Assembly: GCA_030435675.1 (NCBI GenBank)
Contig: CM059623.1
Coordinates: 14,230,092-14,294,091 of the forward strand
Source: Steinernema hermaphroditum
Taxonomy: Eukaryota > Nematoda > Chromadorea > Rhabditida > Steinernematidae
Direction of reading: 5' to 3'
Length of the DNA: 64,000 nt
In this document: positions 31,245 to 44,300 of the stretch, one piece after another
Numbering within the stretch: position 1 is the stretch's first letter
How the letters are laid out: each line of letters starts with the position of its first letter
The notes under the pieces: generated by a model
Database searches by the model: none
The model's input: only the letters and a program-made list of their open reading frames with translations
What the model was told of the DNA's origin: nothing
Program-made: the position numbers and the translations under genes

Positions 31245-32159
31245 TTGGGTTGATGCATAATAAATGAGCCTTTTTGAAAGTAGATATTTATTACCAAAAA
31301 GGCACACAATCTAATCAAGGTATTTGCCGCTAGCATCAGCAACTTCAGCCCACTTTATGGCCCGCATTCGGATTCCTCGTTCGTAGAGTACCCGAGGTTT
31401 AAAATCGAAAAATGGTTTTGGTCAAATTTTCGACCTCTTCACCTTATTCTCAGTGGCTTTCTCTGATATCTTCATTTACGGACGCGTACAGATGACAGTA
31501 AGATAGAGCTAACAGAGCTCTATACGAACAACGAACATGAGTCTCACAGCTCAAAGTGGAGAGCCTTTGTGGGGGTCAACTTGAAAATACACGGCCTCGG
31601 AGAGTCGTATTTTTTAGGAATACAAGGGCCATTTTTTCTACATTTGGCCTCTTTTTCCTTAAAGTAGAAATGAGCTCGTGAAGTCACTATGTGGGCATGA
31701 TAGCTGTGAGCGATGGCTATCTGCTGCATGTCCCCGTTCCCTGTTATAGTACTTAACCATTTGGAAACATTGGAGTTGATGGAACATGGTGATCCGAAAC
31801 GGCCATCTTTTTGAGTTAGCCCATGCTGTGATATACGACGACCGCAGCGGTAGGTGCATTCAATAGGCAAGAACCAAGGATGTACGTGGTAGAAGGCAGT
31901 CACCGTCCATCACACAAATGCTACCATAGGAAGTCCATACATCACTTCGTATTTCGCCATCTCGAGGTGCCAAAAAATGATCATAAAAACAAAATAGACC
32001 CCCAACATCAAGAGGAATGTAACGGACAAGCCGCCAATGATGATGTAGAGTGAGAGCTAAATGTACTCAACAACGCACCAATCAATTATACCCCAGGAGT
32101 AAATATTGTAAAAATAAAGGATGTTTACCAAGGGGCTCATTTTCAATGCATCAACCCAA
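31245..32159 (-). mobile_element. mariner-like element with foreign interior
   Basis: A 915-bp element with imperfect terminal inverted repeats that start TTGGGTTGATGCAT and continue ...GAGCCCCTTGG-like inward. TA dinucleotides flank it (31243-31244 and 32160-32161), as required for mariner. At 31311-31368 on the minus strand is the characteristic end of a mariner transposase, IKWAEVADASGKYLD, 66 bp from the terminal repeat. The rest does not look like transposase: 31544-32060 on the minus strand includes a hydrophobic stretch (FLLMLGVYFVFMIIFWHLEM) and a 119-codon frame without the DDD motifs. The element is defective and may carry host sequence. Confidence 0.65.
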
Positions 32160-32161
32160 TA

Positions 32162-32898
32162 AATATCTGAAACATTGCTCTGGAGACAATTTGCTGCAGA
32201 ATGGACATGAACATGAACACAAAATGCGGTCGAGGTTGAAGCGGCTTCTCCTCTTTCTTCGGCACATAGCACGAGGTGGGATTTAAGGCGGGTTTCGAAT
32301 CGATGAAAAAGCTCTAACGGGAAGTAGAGCGCTGAAGGAGCTCAGCAGGCGAAGTGAAATCACCGGAGCTGATGGTGGCGCAGACTCCGGCTCTATATAA
32401 CATTTTTAGTCATGGTCGCGATTGTTAGGAGAAAGTCGTCTATTTCGATTCGGTCTGAACCGGTCTGTGAGAGCATACAAAATGCAAGCAAAAAGTGACA
32501 TCGGCTCTATTAGGGAGAAATGACCAAAACGGTATTGATCTTGACAAGAACCCGTTTAAGTAAGAGAACCGAATCACTTTTTTATCTGGCGTCTAGATAT
32601 TTAAAGTTGCGAGCGAGCAGCAGGCAAGCACCGCATTCATTTTTGCGCATGGTCGAACATCCAGGCTTGGTTTAGGCTTTGGCTTAGGCTCATGTCTATG
32701 GATTTTATGCGTGCCCTGTAGTTGTGATGGCCTCGGCAAACCCCGGCTTGGCTTAGGCTCCGGCTTAGGACTATGGCTGTTGATTTAAAGCGAGCCCGAA
32801 CGAAAGAATGCACTAATCATTGACTACTCAGATTTACGGAACATGCGATCAAATAAATGTGCGCCTAAATGATGTGTAACTATAGTTAACGGTTAAAG
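32162..32898. other. intergenic with short direct repeats
   Basis: No gene seen. Near 32668-32775 two 90-bp units repeat the word GGCTTGG(C/T)TTAGGCT(C/T) followed by GGCTTAGG and TATGG-TGTTGATTT-like text, a local tandem duplication. Confidence 0.4.
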
Positions 32899-33553
32899 AA
32901 CATGCGAGTGATGAAGAAAAGGTTAGCGAGGAAATCATCGATCGGATTTCCTTCCCCAATGCCGTGTAATACTTAACCTTACGCTCACCGTGAGTGAGGC
33001 GTGGATCGACTGGGCATGCACAGCTAAGCAACTAAAGGAACTAGGAATCTGCGAAAAATTCAACGACGAAGCGATTACCCTTTGCAAGAAACTCATCGAA
33101 GCCGGGCACCTCAAAACATTATACATACGAAGCGAGGCATATTCAGAAGGAGTGATGGAAATCATGAAGTTATCACTTACTCAACCGCAGTTCAAGTCTT
33201 TTTGCCTTATGGAAGATGATCCTCTCGAAGAACTTTTAGTGTTCTGGTCCCAGAATAAGGAAGCACTACGAGGAAAAGATATGTATTTCAAAAACCCAAT
33301 TCATATTGAATTCTTGAAGGAAGGACTGGAGCTTTGTCCTCAAGAAGAATTCGAACCAATCGGCAGACACCACTTCTACTTTCCGCGATCCCTCTTCACA
33401 AATCCATCGCGCCCTTAAAAGCTGAACTATGGTGGAGAACATGGAGACAGTTACAGCGCGTATGTATTTTTCAGCTGTTTGGAACAGAAACCCAACGAGA
33501 GTGAGATGAGTTCTTTCTCGAATACGCAACGAATTGGAATGTTGTTTACATAA
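32899..33553 (+). pseudogene. ~310-aa family pseudogene with nonsense codons
   Basis: Reads as the family from DEEKVSEEIIDRISFPNAV through AWIDWACTAKQLKEL, YSEGVMEIMKLSLTQPQFKS, LLVFWSQNKEALRGKD, PIGRHHFYFPRS to the family end MLFT. It has a stop after FPNAV (near 32967) and a second at 33416-33418, where intact copies have a tyrosine codon (TAC in PYKLKY). The first ~110 residues are absent. High similarity to the intact genes at 37.3 and 44.9 kb shows that decay is recent. Confidence 0.8.
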
Positions 33554-34499
33554 ATCGATGCTTTGGTTAATTTTATGTACCATTCCTTTTTCTTTGGATC
33601 ATCTGATGGCATCACTCTTTGCAAACGACAATTACGTGATTTTTCGACGATTACTTTCCAATGTTTGTTTTGCTTTCTTGAATCGTTCCTCTGGCAAACA
33701 CAGCTTCTTGTCACCTCCGCACAACAGTTGCACATGAAATGTAATCACTTGTGCGATTTTTTTGGAGCACACTATCTTCTAGATGTTATCGGAGTCGCCG
33801 TGCCTTTGTACGGTAATTTACAGAATATCTCACTTTCGTATGGTAAGCAGGGAATTTGTGGCTTTTCTGGCCACGTTTTGATGCTTGCAGACTTAAAATA
33901 TGTTACTTGACGCAGAAATATCTTACTGGGCACATGGCATGTATGTCTGTACGGTGTAAATTTATTCCTTTCACTCAATTTGATTCCTAATTGGTAGGAG
34001 AATCCGGTGCAGTGCCCTGTGCAGCCGTTGTCAATTTATGAACCGAAGATTGTAAAGGCAGGCTGACTAATAATACCGTATAATTTTGGCGAATGTAGCA
34101 AAGCGGCGTATCAGTGTGTCGATAAACTAATTCCGTACAGAGGACTGCTAATTTCAGTAGTGTGTTGAAAAGGGGAGCCTTCTCGATCATGTTATCTTTG
34201 ATCTGATGAAATCCGTTCCGTTGAAATCCGTTCAGGAACTGCCTTTTAAGTGGAGTCGGTATTCGAGCCAAAAACTTTTGAGTGATCGAGTCAGAGTCGA
34301 GTACCAACCCTATTCCTAAACACTATCTTTATACGCACTAGAAATTTCCGCACCCAACACAGAAAACTGGAACCTTCTCGCCTTGTTTTTTATTGCATGA
34401 AAATCAGTTTCCGAAGGAAGTGCATTCCCTACAGACTGTCTCTGTGTGCATTAGAAATACCCGTACCTGAAATATTCTCGGCACAATACGTGAATTTCC
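33554..34499. other. intergenic, no supported gene
   Basis: Several 70-115-codon frames on both strands, none with recognisable motifs or splice structure. Confidence 0.35.
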
Positions 34500-35160
34500 T
34501 CGTGTTGACTTTGTGTCTCCCACGACCTTTCGCCTCGGCGCAACACAAACTCTTCGCACCACAGACTACAGAATCACCGAAGATGACGTCGGCGGTGACC
34601 CCGGCATGATCACACAGCGCCACGTGAGCTTCGCTTGGCAACGATTCCGGTCCATCAATCAGCGTGAGCCTCCTCTTCTTCCGCCTCTTCTCGTCGGGGT
34701 CACAGAATCGCCGGGGCAGAGGAGGACGTTTTTAGGTCGTTCCCGAGGTGTCCTTGACTTCACCGACGTCGCAACTCTTCGCAACCGCCACGCCACCGCC
34801 ATCCCGTTATCTTCGAATCGAACGATCGCGCGCTGCTTCTCAAAACAATCCCGATGGCCGTCTGGGATTCCATCGCGCATATCTCCGGCAAAATAGCTCC
34901 ATTTTGTTGCGCTTTTTGCGCAAAAACTCTCGCGTTTCCGGCTCGCCAAAAAGACAAACATGCTCTCGACGCCGTCGTGTGGCACTCCCGGGCTCTCCCG
35001 TCACTCCACAGCCGCGTGCGACACGATAAACAGTGCCCGGCGTGCGTGAGTGGAGATAGCGTCGCCGATTCGCTCAATTAGGTCGTCTTTCCCAACGCCG
35101 GCGTCATCCCCTTGCCCTCAGGCCGGAACCCGCCAGGCTGCCCCTTAGCGCGAGCCTAAG
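34500..35160. other. GC-rich, CpG-rich island without a gene call
   Basis: GC content rises clearly over this 650-bp stretch compared with both sides, as it also does at 40.85-41.4 kb around the citrate-carrier start. Frames are open on both strands over 100 codons, which GC bias alone can produce. It could be a promoter or first exon of an unidentified gene. No domain was recognised. Confidence 0.35.
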
Positions 35161-37278
35161 AAGATTCCATTTCGTGATGATCGATTTGCGCGCATTTTTG
35201 AAAAGCCAGTGTTGCGTGTGTGCGGTCTTGTGGTCACACAGGGGGGTGGAATCCGTTTTTCAATCGTCAGCGTTGTTTACACGTCTCGGGTAAGCGGAGA
35301 TGATGTTTTGCACCCGAGGGAATTGTATCCCTCTTTGATGCCCTTTCTTCTCGGGGAAAAGTGGCTCTGGAGTGGTGTTTTCTATGCGCTATTTCATAGA
35401 GGGCATCAATAATTAACGACTAGGCGTTCTTTTGGAATGAAGCTGTCGGCTTCTGACTCTGATTGACTTCATACAGTTATATTTACATGTTAGTTGGTCT
35501 AATTTTGGTACAAAACTGCGGCACTAGAAGCTCCTAATGGCAGCGGTTGGTTAATTGTATCTCTGAGGGGCGTATTCTAATATGGACCTTGTTCCATGGA
35601 ATACAGAAATATCCATCTTTTCTAGAGACTCTATGGGTATGGGACTCTGAAGTTCATGAACGGAAATCAAGACCCTAGCCTAGTACAAGGCTTGCCTTTG
35701 CCGAATTTGGCATAGAATTCACTAAGCACTATGGGCGATAGATTATAAGCACCCTAACTTGTGCTAGTCTAGTTTAATCGATTCTAGGTTTACGATCTGA
35801 ACTATAGTTCACACGCACATACCCGTTATTCCACACCGTATTTTCTGACGTGTTCCTATGAAAGTGGGCGTAGACTGGTGTTTTCTATATTCTGCCCCAC
35901 TAAGAGCATCAATAATTAGCTTCTACGTGTTCGTGTGGGATTTTTCTTCCTGTTTTCATGGTCATGCTTCGTGACATAATTCCGATGTCATTAGCATTGT
36001 ATTTGGCACCTTTGTTGAGCTTGGTTATTTCTCGTAGCGAGCGTAGTTGCCTTATTCTGTTCTACTTTTTTATTCTCCTTTATTTTATTTTTATAGTAGT
36101 CTCCTGAAGTCGTTTTACCGCTGCATACCAACTAGATCTCTTCATTTTAAAGTCGACACAAATGGGCTTAAAAACGATCGCTGTTGATGTAAACTAGGAT
36201 CTTTTAAATTCTGTTCTACCCAGGATATCTACGCAATTAGGCCGCACTCACTTTAGAGTATTCTTGAAATGGGTACACCTCAAAAGCAAAGCGTTTTAAG
36301 GCCTTAAAAAGCTCCACAAGGTCACCAATATGGTTAGGCGTGATATTTGATGCCTAACACAAGTGTATTATTCATTTCTGAAGGATAAGGTAGTCAGTCA
36401 TTCCTTCACTGATTTGCGTACGTGCATATTTTGCTCAGATTTGAGGGGCCCGGATATGTACTATTACGTAATACATTGTCATTGGTCATTGGTTTGCCCT
36501 TTCGAGTAGGCTGTTATATAAGGTGTAGGTCGTCAGTTTTGTATCGCACGGGTGACGGCACTCTTCCCTCCTATAATTCGGTGAAGCATCTATGTATGGC
36601 AGTCACAAGTTGCGCGCCCAAAAATTGAGTGTTTTCATCATCTCGAAGTGTGAATTTGTTACTATGCGTAATTCAATTTAGGCAAATTCAAAATCGGCAT
36701 GTGTTCGCCGAGGAACACAAGGCTTTCCATAGGGACTACGATGAGTTTCGCTTTTCTTTATCTCCCTATGATGCTGAATGGTGTATAGGCTTCTTTACAG
36801 CGAAGTGATGTTATTCACCTGCAGCTTTCAGGTTTCGTATCACCTATGGATTGCTTGTAGATTTTGGGTTCTACAATTTAACCTATATGCTGGTGACTCT
36901 CAGTCATATCTAAAAGTGATGCCTTATTTGGCAGAGGGTGTATAGCGTACATGTGAGCGGCATTACCAACCTCGTTCAGGGCCGCCCTGTTTCTAGTTAT
37001 CCGTTCCTCAAGATAAGCAGTAGCCTTTGCGGTCTTTTTCATCTTGCAATCTCTTCTTAGTCTTAGTCACCCATAAGAGCTAATCTGATGATAGTTCTGT
37101 CAGTGAGTGGACGGATCGCTAGAAACACAAATGAACGGCTTCCCAACAGATGTTTTTTTGATAAACATCGAACATCTACTACGAACGAGCACGAAGAGCG
37201 ACCGTTCGTAACAAGAGAACGAGATTTTCTGAGCATATAAGATTTGTTAACTATTCACAGGCAGACCAAAATAGCGAT
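35161..37278. other. intergenic with a diverged direct repeat
   Basis: A 65-bp segment at 35375-35440 (TGGTGTTTTCTAT...GCATCAATAATTA...) returns at 35876-35940 with about 75 percent similarity by eye. No coding feature supported. The 3' end flanks the gene at 37279. Confidence 0.4.
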
Positions 37279-38205
37279 TTATGGGAACAATATTGCAATG
37301 CTTTGCGTCTTAGCAAAATGACTGACCTCACTCTCGTTGGGCTTCTGTTCCAAACAGTCGAAAACCACATACGCAGGGTGGCTGTCGTCTGCATAATACT
37401 TCAGCTTGTAGGGATGCGACGGTTGCAAGAAGAGGGTGCGTAGAAAGTAGAAGTGGTGCCTGCCGATTTGTTCGAATTTTTCTTTAGGACAAAGCTTCAA
37501 TTTCTTTCCCAAGAACTGCAGGCGACTTGCGCTTTCGAGATACAAATCTTTCCCTCGAAGTGCTTCCTTATTCTGGGACCAGAACGCTAAAAGTTCTTTG
37601 AGAATTCCATTCTCGTTAAAGCGTAAAGACTTGAACTGCGGCTGAGTAAGTGATATCTTCATCATTTCCATCACGCCTTCTGAATATGCCTCGCTATCAA
37701 TGCATAAATTTGTGAGGCGCCCGGTTTCGATAAGTCTCTTGCAAAGTGCTATCGATTCGTCGACGAGTTCTGCGCAGATTGATAACACCATTAGTCGCTT
37801 AGCTGTGCATGCCCAGTCGATCCACGCCTTACTCAAGGTGTCTGTCAGTAGGCATAAGCCGTACACCGCATTGGGAAAAGAAATCCGATCGATGATTTCC
37901 TCGCTAACCTTGTCATCATTACTCTGGAAAATATATATGCAAACGCTTGAGACATATTTATCTTTTTCGATCCAGAGGTGTTCGGGTACTTCATTATTCA
38001 GATCCCAACGTTCCTCATGTTTTATTCGGTTAGTCTCGAATTCAACGTCATGATATTTGATCATCGATGACATATGATGCGCGATAATTCCAATGTTTCC
38101 TGACAATTCTATGGCAGTTCTGCATAGTCGTGACATCAACCAAGCTTGCGAAGTCCATCCAACCCAAAATACGGATTCGTAGAACGCATAGGGTAGATTG
38201 TTCAT
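37279..38205 (-). CDS. 308-aa protein of the expanded F-box-like family
   Basis: Intact single-exon gene of 308 residues. The start MNNLPYAFYESVFWVGWT follows a conserved leader (GTCTGACAGTCACTGGCG-like) also seen before the genes at 44905 and 53087, and a TTTATAC box about 35 bp upstream. The first ~15 residues match an F-box-like opening (LPYAFYESV). Later landmarks: VPEHLWIEKDKYVSS near 90, DRISFPNAVYGL near 128, AWIDWACTAKRL near 150, ALCKRLIETGRLTNLCIDSE near 180, FWSQNKEALRGKDLYLE near 225, and KFEQIGRHHFYFLRT with an ILFP end. No signal peptide or membrane segment. The function is unknown; substrate recognition in ubiquitination is a guess from the N-terminus. Confidence 0.75.
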   Translation of the reverse strand: MNNLPYAFYESVFWVGWTSQAWLMSRLCRTAIELSGNIGIIAHHMSSMIKYHDVEFETNRIKHEERWDLNNEVPEHLWIEKDKYVSSVCIYIFQSNDDKVSEEIIDRISFPNAVYGLCLLTDTLSKAWIDWACTAKRLMVLSICAELVDESIALCKRLIETGRLTNLCIDSEAYSEGVMEMMKISLTQPQFKSLRFNENGILKELLAFWSQNKEALRGKDLYLESASRLQFLGKKLKLCPKEKFEQIGRHHFYFLRTLFLQPSHPYKLKYYADDSHPAYVVFDCLEQKPNESEVSHFAKTQSIAILFP

Positions 38206-41200
38206 CGCCAGTGACTGTTAGACATATGTATAAAAATGAGAGACTTTAATAGCAAAACGTCTCTGCTAGTGCATCGCTAATAGAAAGTGCGCAATGTCGG
38301 ATTGTGCAAGTGCATCGCACGACGACGATCCTAGAGGCCTTCCCTTGGTCTGCATTCGATTCGGCCTGTCCAGTGCCCGCTCAAATTAATGGAATTGTCG
38401 TCTTCAGCTCCGACATCGCGCTCCGGGGGATTCGTTTCGCTGAAACATTCTGTGTCATATTTTCACGATGAAAACTTCATTCAAGATGTAAAAATCTGAA
38501 CTGATTTTCTGTTTGTACTAGCCATTCCAAAATACTCCAACTGTGAGCAGCACACCCAAGTTGTTTTTCAAAAAGTAACGATAATCGATAACTAAGTCAA
38601 TTTGACTAGTTAGCAATGGCAATGCACACAACCCTACCCAACTCTGGAGCGTAACCTTCCAGATCCAAAATGCACTTTTGAAAAGTGGAGCATATTTGGA
38701 CACAAGTTATACATATTCAAAGGATAGCACCAAAGCAGAGGCGTTATTCTAACTATAATAAGTGTGCAAGAAGCTATAGGCAGCAACATTTCTTATTCTG
38801 TGCATGAGTCACTCGTAGGCATTCGTAGGCGATTCATACGCCGGAGTCAAACCGTATTTGCTATTCTGCCACATTTATTGATTAAAAGATCACCTTTTGC
38901 AATGTGTAACTGAATTGTATGTGAATCATTAGCATTTCCTTATCATTGAGTCATCTTCCATACGGAAATCCTTTACTTATTCAAAATCCAGTTGCTTAGC
39001 ATGACTTCTGTCCAGACTTTTGTCCTTTAGTAGATATGTAGACTCCATAGCGCCAAAAAAGGCATCAGAACTCGCCACATTTCTAAAAGTCTAGTATTTA
39101 TTTCATTTCACATCGTGCGTTAAAATTTGACTGTGGTTGAAAAGTGATTCTGTGATTCGTTGCGTTTAAAACCGGAAAGCTTAACCTTGAAATGAACGTC
39201 TTTTTCATGACGTCTTCCGTTGACCTTCCGATGGTCTCTTTCGGAGTGGAAGGTCTCGTCTTCTCGGAAAGACACATAATACACAATCTGCACAGCGGTC
39301 CGTATTTTGTGTTTCGTTGAACTGCTTTGGGTCCGAAATAAATTCGTTGCCGGTAGGATCGATAGTTTCTCACTGTAGTGATGGCCTATCTGTATCTAAG
39401 TGAGAGTTCAACGCAGTCTGATAATTACTTTGTTTTGTGTTTCGATGAACAATTTCTTTTTAAATGTGTCATTAAAAGCGGTGTACATGATAGACAATAT
39501 CTATCTGTTCATAGGTCTTTATCGTACAAAAAAACGTATATGTAGCCCTGAACACGAGCATCAGAATCGCTGGCGATTTGCAGCATTGATCTTTAGTTTT
39601 ACGAACTACTATGTCTTAGTACACCCTCACAAAGGGTTCTATACAGATACGTCATCAAGCAACTGGACGTAGATGTGTCCTTCTTGTTTTCATCATTTGC
39701 ACTAACCTTCTCGTGTTCACTCCGAAAAACATCGCGAGGGTGGAGACTCTGTTTACCTTGTGTACCTCTAGCACATAGTATGTATTTCAACATATCCAAA
39801 AGCGCTCCGTTAGTAGGTGCCCAGACCGTTGCTTCTATCTGTTGTTTCTCACCTCATGAGAATATTTCATAACTCTTCTTTCATGAGCATAATTGATCTG
39901 TATTGATGACAGGTGGTCAATCGCTCCACAGCGGCCAGTTTTATGGCGTCTTTAATGAATCAATTTCGTAATATTTAAAGGTTAATAACAGTGGCCCTGC
40001 TTTTAATCACAAAAAGGATTGTCTCAGAGTGTACCTGTTTTTTTTTTCACCAGGGCCATTCAATGAGACATGATCACTTTTTCACTTTATCTGTCCTACA
40101 AAATCAAGAATTCACACGTTAGAGACAGGCTTTCTGATCGATCTGCACTTCATCTGTTTCTACGGAACTTGTTTGGTCCATGAGCTCCTTCTTGATGTCA
40201 GAAGTAGCCTGAGATTATAGAAACTCGCATGTTTGCATTCCTCGTTGTTTTGATGGCCAGCTCTCGATGAAAGCCAAAATTGCCTCCGGTGGTAGTCATA
40301 GAAAGAAGCGGAATAGCCAATGAAGGAAGAGGACGGAGATCCAACTAGATCACTATCGGTCAGAAGGGATAATACATAGCACAAAATATATGGTTGAACA
40401 CGTTTTCTCCGGGACGTCCAGTTAAATCTGGTAATATTTGGGCATGTTCTATTTATTATTTGGATTCTAAACGACCTCACGATGAGCCACCATTGTATCT
40501 AACTTCAAAGACTCGAGTTTAGAACCGAATTCCCTTGGATCACAATAGACGTTCTACCTTTGTTTTCGTCGGATCATCAGTAATCTACTTAAAGGCAGCC
40601 CCCACAGAGATTTGTTTCAGTTCCTCGCGTCAAGGTAGAGCCTACATGACTGTATTTTGGTATTCTAATCGCCTTTGGAATATTCCACTCCTTGTTGACG
40701 TGCCCCAATCGCAACGCCAACCACTATCAGTCAAGCGTCTCTTTTGTAACGCTATCGGAAAAACACCCCCCGTGGAATCGATCAATTTCTCACCCTGTTT
40801 ACATCACACCACACCGACCAAAACTGAGGCGATCAAATTGCATTAAAGACGGGGCTGCCCTCGCCTGATTCACCAGAACTGGAAGTGGTATGACATCAGA
40901 GACGATCGGCGCCGCTCCGCCACCCGGTGCCGAACAACAATCGGATGGTGGATGTTTGTCGGCCGGGCATCGAAAACATCGATTTTTGGTGAAATGTCAG
41001 AACTTCACTCGGTGGGCTGTAGGGGGTGAGGGGGAGGTGCGCGGGAATCTATAATCAACTTGTCGCGACCAACTCGCCGAGGTTTCCACTTTGTGCTCGC
41101 CTCGTCGCGTGAGCGGATGGGGTGACAAAGAAAGAGGCGAGTACCCGCACTCCTTCCCAACTCCCTTATCTTCGGCGCCTTATCGAGAAGACAGCCTCCA

Positions 41201-41290
41201 AACACAGGCATCCTCCCACATTGTAGTTTTCTCCGGGCTCGCCGACTCGTTCGTGAAACACCTGACGCGAGCCATTTGAGTGATCTGTGC
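38206..41290. other. intergenic, no supported gene
   Basis: About 3 kb. The left edge has the promoter of the minus-strand gene at 38205. From about 40,850 GC content rises toward the first exon of the citrate carrier, so the last 400 bp are its likely promoter. Nothing else was recognised. Confidence 0.4.
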
Positions 41291-41300
41291 GTTTTTTCAG
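41291..41300 (+). promoter_or_regulatory. probable trans-splice acceptor of citrate carrier
   Basis: GTTTTTTCAG ends 12 nt before the first ATG (41313) and no upstream coding exon fits. In nematodes this arrangement usually marks the site where a spliced leader is joined to the mRNA. Inference from position only. Confidence 0.55.
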
Positions 41301-41312
41301 CAACGAGTGCCA

Positions 41313-44300
41313 ATGGCGATCGGAGGCGGTGTGACCGCCGCGGCGACTTCGTCGTCCACTCAAACGGGGTGAGTCTGTTTTGCTGTTTGTTTGCGCCGTT
41401 TATCTCCATATCGCTGGCAGGACTGATTTATGAGACGATTGTATTGATTGGAATGGGAGACCTTTGAGCAGAAACATTTATCATTTCGATGGTTGTGTTA
41501 TGATGCCCGCGACCGGGAATTTTCAAAAGGCGGATTCTGCTTCACATTTAAGGTTTTTTTTGGACAGAGCAACATATCTAGGAGCCTTACAGCTCTTTTA
41601 CAGCATGGTGAAGTAAGGCCACGTACTAAATTATACCGTTTTCATCGTCGATAACCACTTGTACATGTGCTTAAGTAGCAAAGTTTGCGAATGTGTTCAT
41701 CCTACAGCTCTCTTGTATAACATGGTAGGCTAATGCCAAGCACTAGATGATCAATTTCAACTAACATTGCTGTGAATATGACCCTCACAGCGGATGCGAG
41801 TACCTAAGCGTGATATTTTTGGAGAAGGACTGTACAATGCAGTGACTGTCCAAGGTCAGAAGTTATTCAGTTGTTAAAAGAAACAATTTGTAAAAGGGGG
41901 AACCTTTCCGGCTTTACCAAACGTTCCTGAGCCATTTGAGAATGAGGTACTGAGTACCATTCAGATTTTGCCGGTTCTGGACGGTTTAGACTGGGGGAAT
42001 CCGGTAAACAATAAGTGTCCAGTTCAGTCGTACAGAATACATCTACCTTCTCAAAGGTCTGTGCAAAACTGGAACTTAAATGCCCGGTACCTGATGCCCT
42101 TAAATGCCCGATCTGGTAAAATGCGAATGGTGCTCTAATGCCTCAACAACCATCAAAATCGTGCGTTGTTGATAGCTAATAAGTTGATAGGATGAGGCCT
42201 CTCCACGTTGTAACATAGATTGTTTGCTGCTTTTTTTTCTGCAAAGCCAGTGTACTATAAGTACAAATTCCATTACCTTATATAATCACAAAAGTGCATT
42301 TATTTAGGTACAAGGGTACAAGTAAATATTGTCCACTGAATATGCCCTTTTTTGCACACAAAGAATATCTACGGGACGCTCATATTTTGCAGGAATAATT
42401 TACTCTAGTAGTACTCTTGTTGTGCCTGAATCAGCACTATACACTTTGGCCAGTCTTCCAGTGCTTTACTGATGGAAAACAAACAGTTTTACACCTTCAT
42501 AGAAAGACAGAAAACAGTACACCTTTCCATGTTTTGATCGATGAACACTGACAAAATTTGGCATTCCCGTGTGCAAGCAACTATTACATCATCTCTCTGT
42601 ACTCAGTTGTTATCAAGTTGGTCGAGCGTTGGCTTTTGGTTCTTTTCTGCGCTCGACTATAGTTTGCACAAAACGCGAAACGAAAGGTAAACATTATTTT
42701 CCGCGAGGTTGGAATGGGTCCAACAAACATTTGGATATCGCACGTTTTTCAATTGCGTTGAAAACTCAAGAGTCATCTCCAACGCAACAAATCTGACTCT
42801 TACGACAGGTGGACACTTCGCTCACAAGCACAGATTAATACACAAAAAATAAATGACGACTATTTATATGTTCTCAAATCTGCTTTCTCTGATCCTTTTG
42901 TATATCCACGATAACCTTCTTAGGGCTGGTTACCAATCCTATTACGCTAAGAAGCAACAAACAACTTACAGAGATGAAATTTCTAGTGGGTGGAGGTCAT
43001 GGAAAATTGATGGAAAAATGTGGTAATTGAAGTCGTTCACTACGTGCACAACATAGATGACTACGAGTGTGTCTAGGTTTCTCACGGATGTACCCACGAT
43101 AGCCCTGCTTCTGTGATCCCGACCCGACAAATAGGCACATTTTTGACCACTTATGTCGCGTCATGCTTCAGTACTATAGATATTTGTTGCCATAGCGCTA
43201 TACATGATGATCAATACGCGTATCGTTTGTTGCTTTGCATGATGTAGTCCACTCTACGATAAGAACCACAAAGTGTGCCCTTTGACCTATCGATAAGCAA
43301 TCACATATCACATGTGCTACAATGTTTACCTTCCATGCATAGGGTTGAAAAGCAAGAAATTATGGGCAAATGTGGGCATCTTACTGTCGTGTCCTCCTAT
43401 AGTCGTTTATCTAACCAACAAGTTGTTCTAATCCCAGTCACTTTCAGTGACGTCTCAGCATTCCATCAATTCACTCGAAATCAAACCGTCCGCGGCATCA
43501 TCATCGGTGGCATCACTGGCGGCATCGAGATCTGCATCACATTCCCCACGGAGTACGTGAAAACCCAACTCCAACTCGACGAACGCTCCAAGCATCCGAA
43601 GTACAAGGGCCCCGGCGACTGTGTCGTGCAGACCTTCCGGAACCATGGCGTCAAAGGTTTCTACAGGGGTCTTTCGGTGCTTCTCTACGGGTCAATTCCG
43701 AAATCTTCATTCCGGTGGGTCACTTAAATCGTATGCATAATGAATTGAGTCCGCTTAGATTCGGAACTTTTGAATTTCTGAAAAGCAAAGCTGCCGATGA
43801 GAGGGGCAACCTCACTCCCCTCATGAGATTAGCCTGCGGTCTTGGTGCGGGTCTGTCGGAGGCCGTTTTTGCCGTTACTCCTATGGAGACGGTCAAGGTG
43901 AAGTTCATCCATGACCAGACGCTGGCACAGCCGAGATATCGTGGATTTCTGCACGGACTGGGTACCATTGTGAAGACCGATGGACTCAAGGTAAGCAATG
44001 AGGGATAGGAAGGGTCACAATTCGACCTCTGTACTTTCCTTGCCACGTTACTATACGCTATCCTATCCTTATTTCAGGGCCTTTACCAAGGAGTCACCGC
44101 CACCATGGCCAAGCAGGGCAGCAATCAGGCCATCCGCTTCTTCGTCATGGAAACACTCAAAGACTGGTACCGCGGCGGCGACAACACCGTCATCATCAGC
44201 AAACCGATCACCGGTCTTATGGGAGCATTTGCCGGAGCGTGCTCCGTTTACGGAAACACTCCTATTGACGTGGTGAAGACAAGAATGCAGGGATTGGAAG

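Noticed and set aside
34513..35081. Overlapping 75-127-codon frames on both strands
   Set aside because: Open frames are expected in GC-rich sequence; no domain, conserved start or exon structure.
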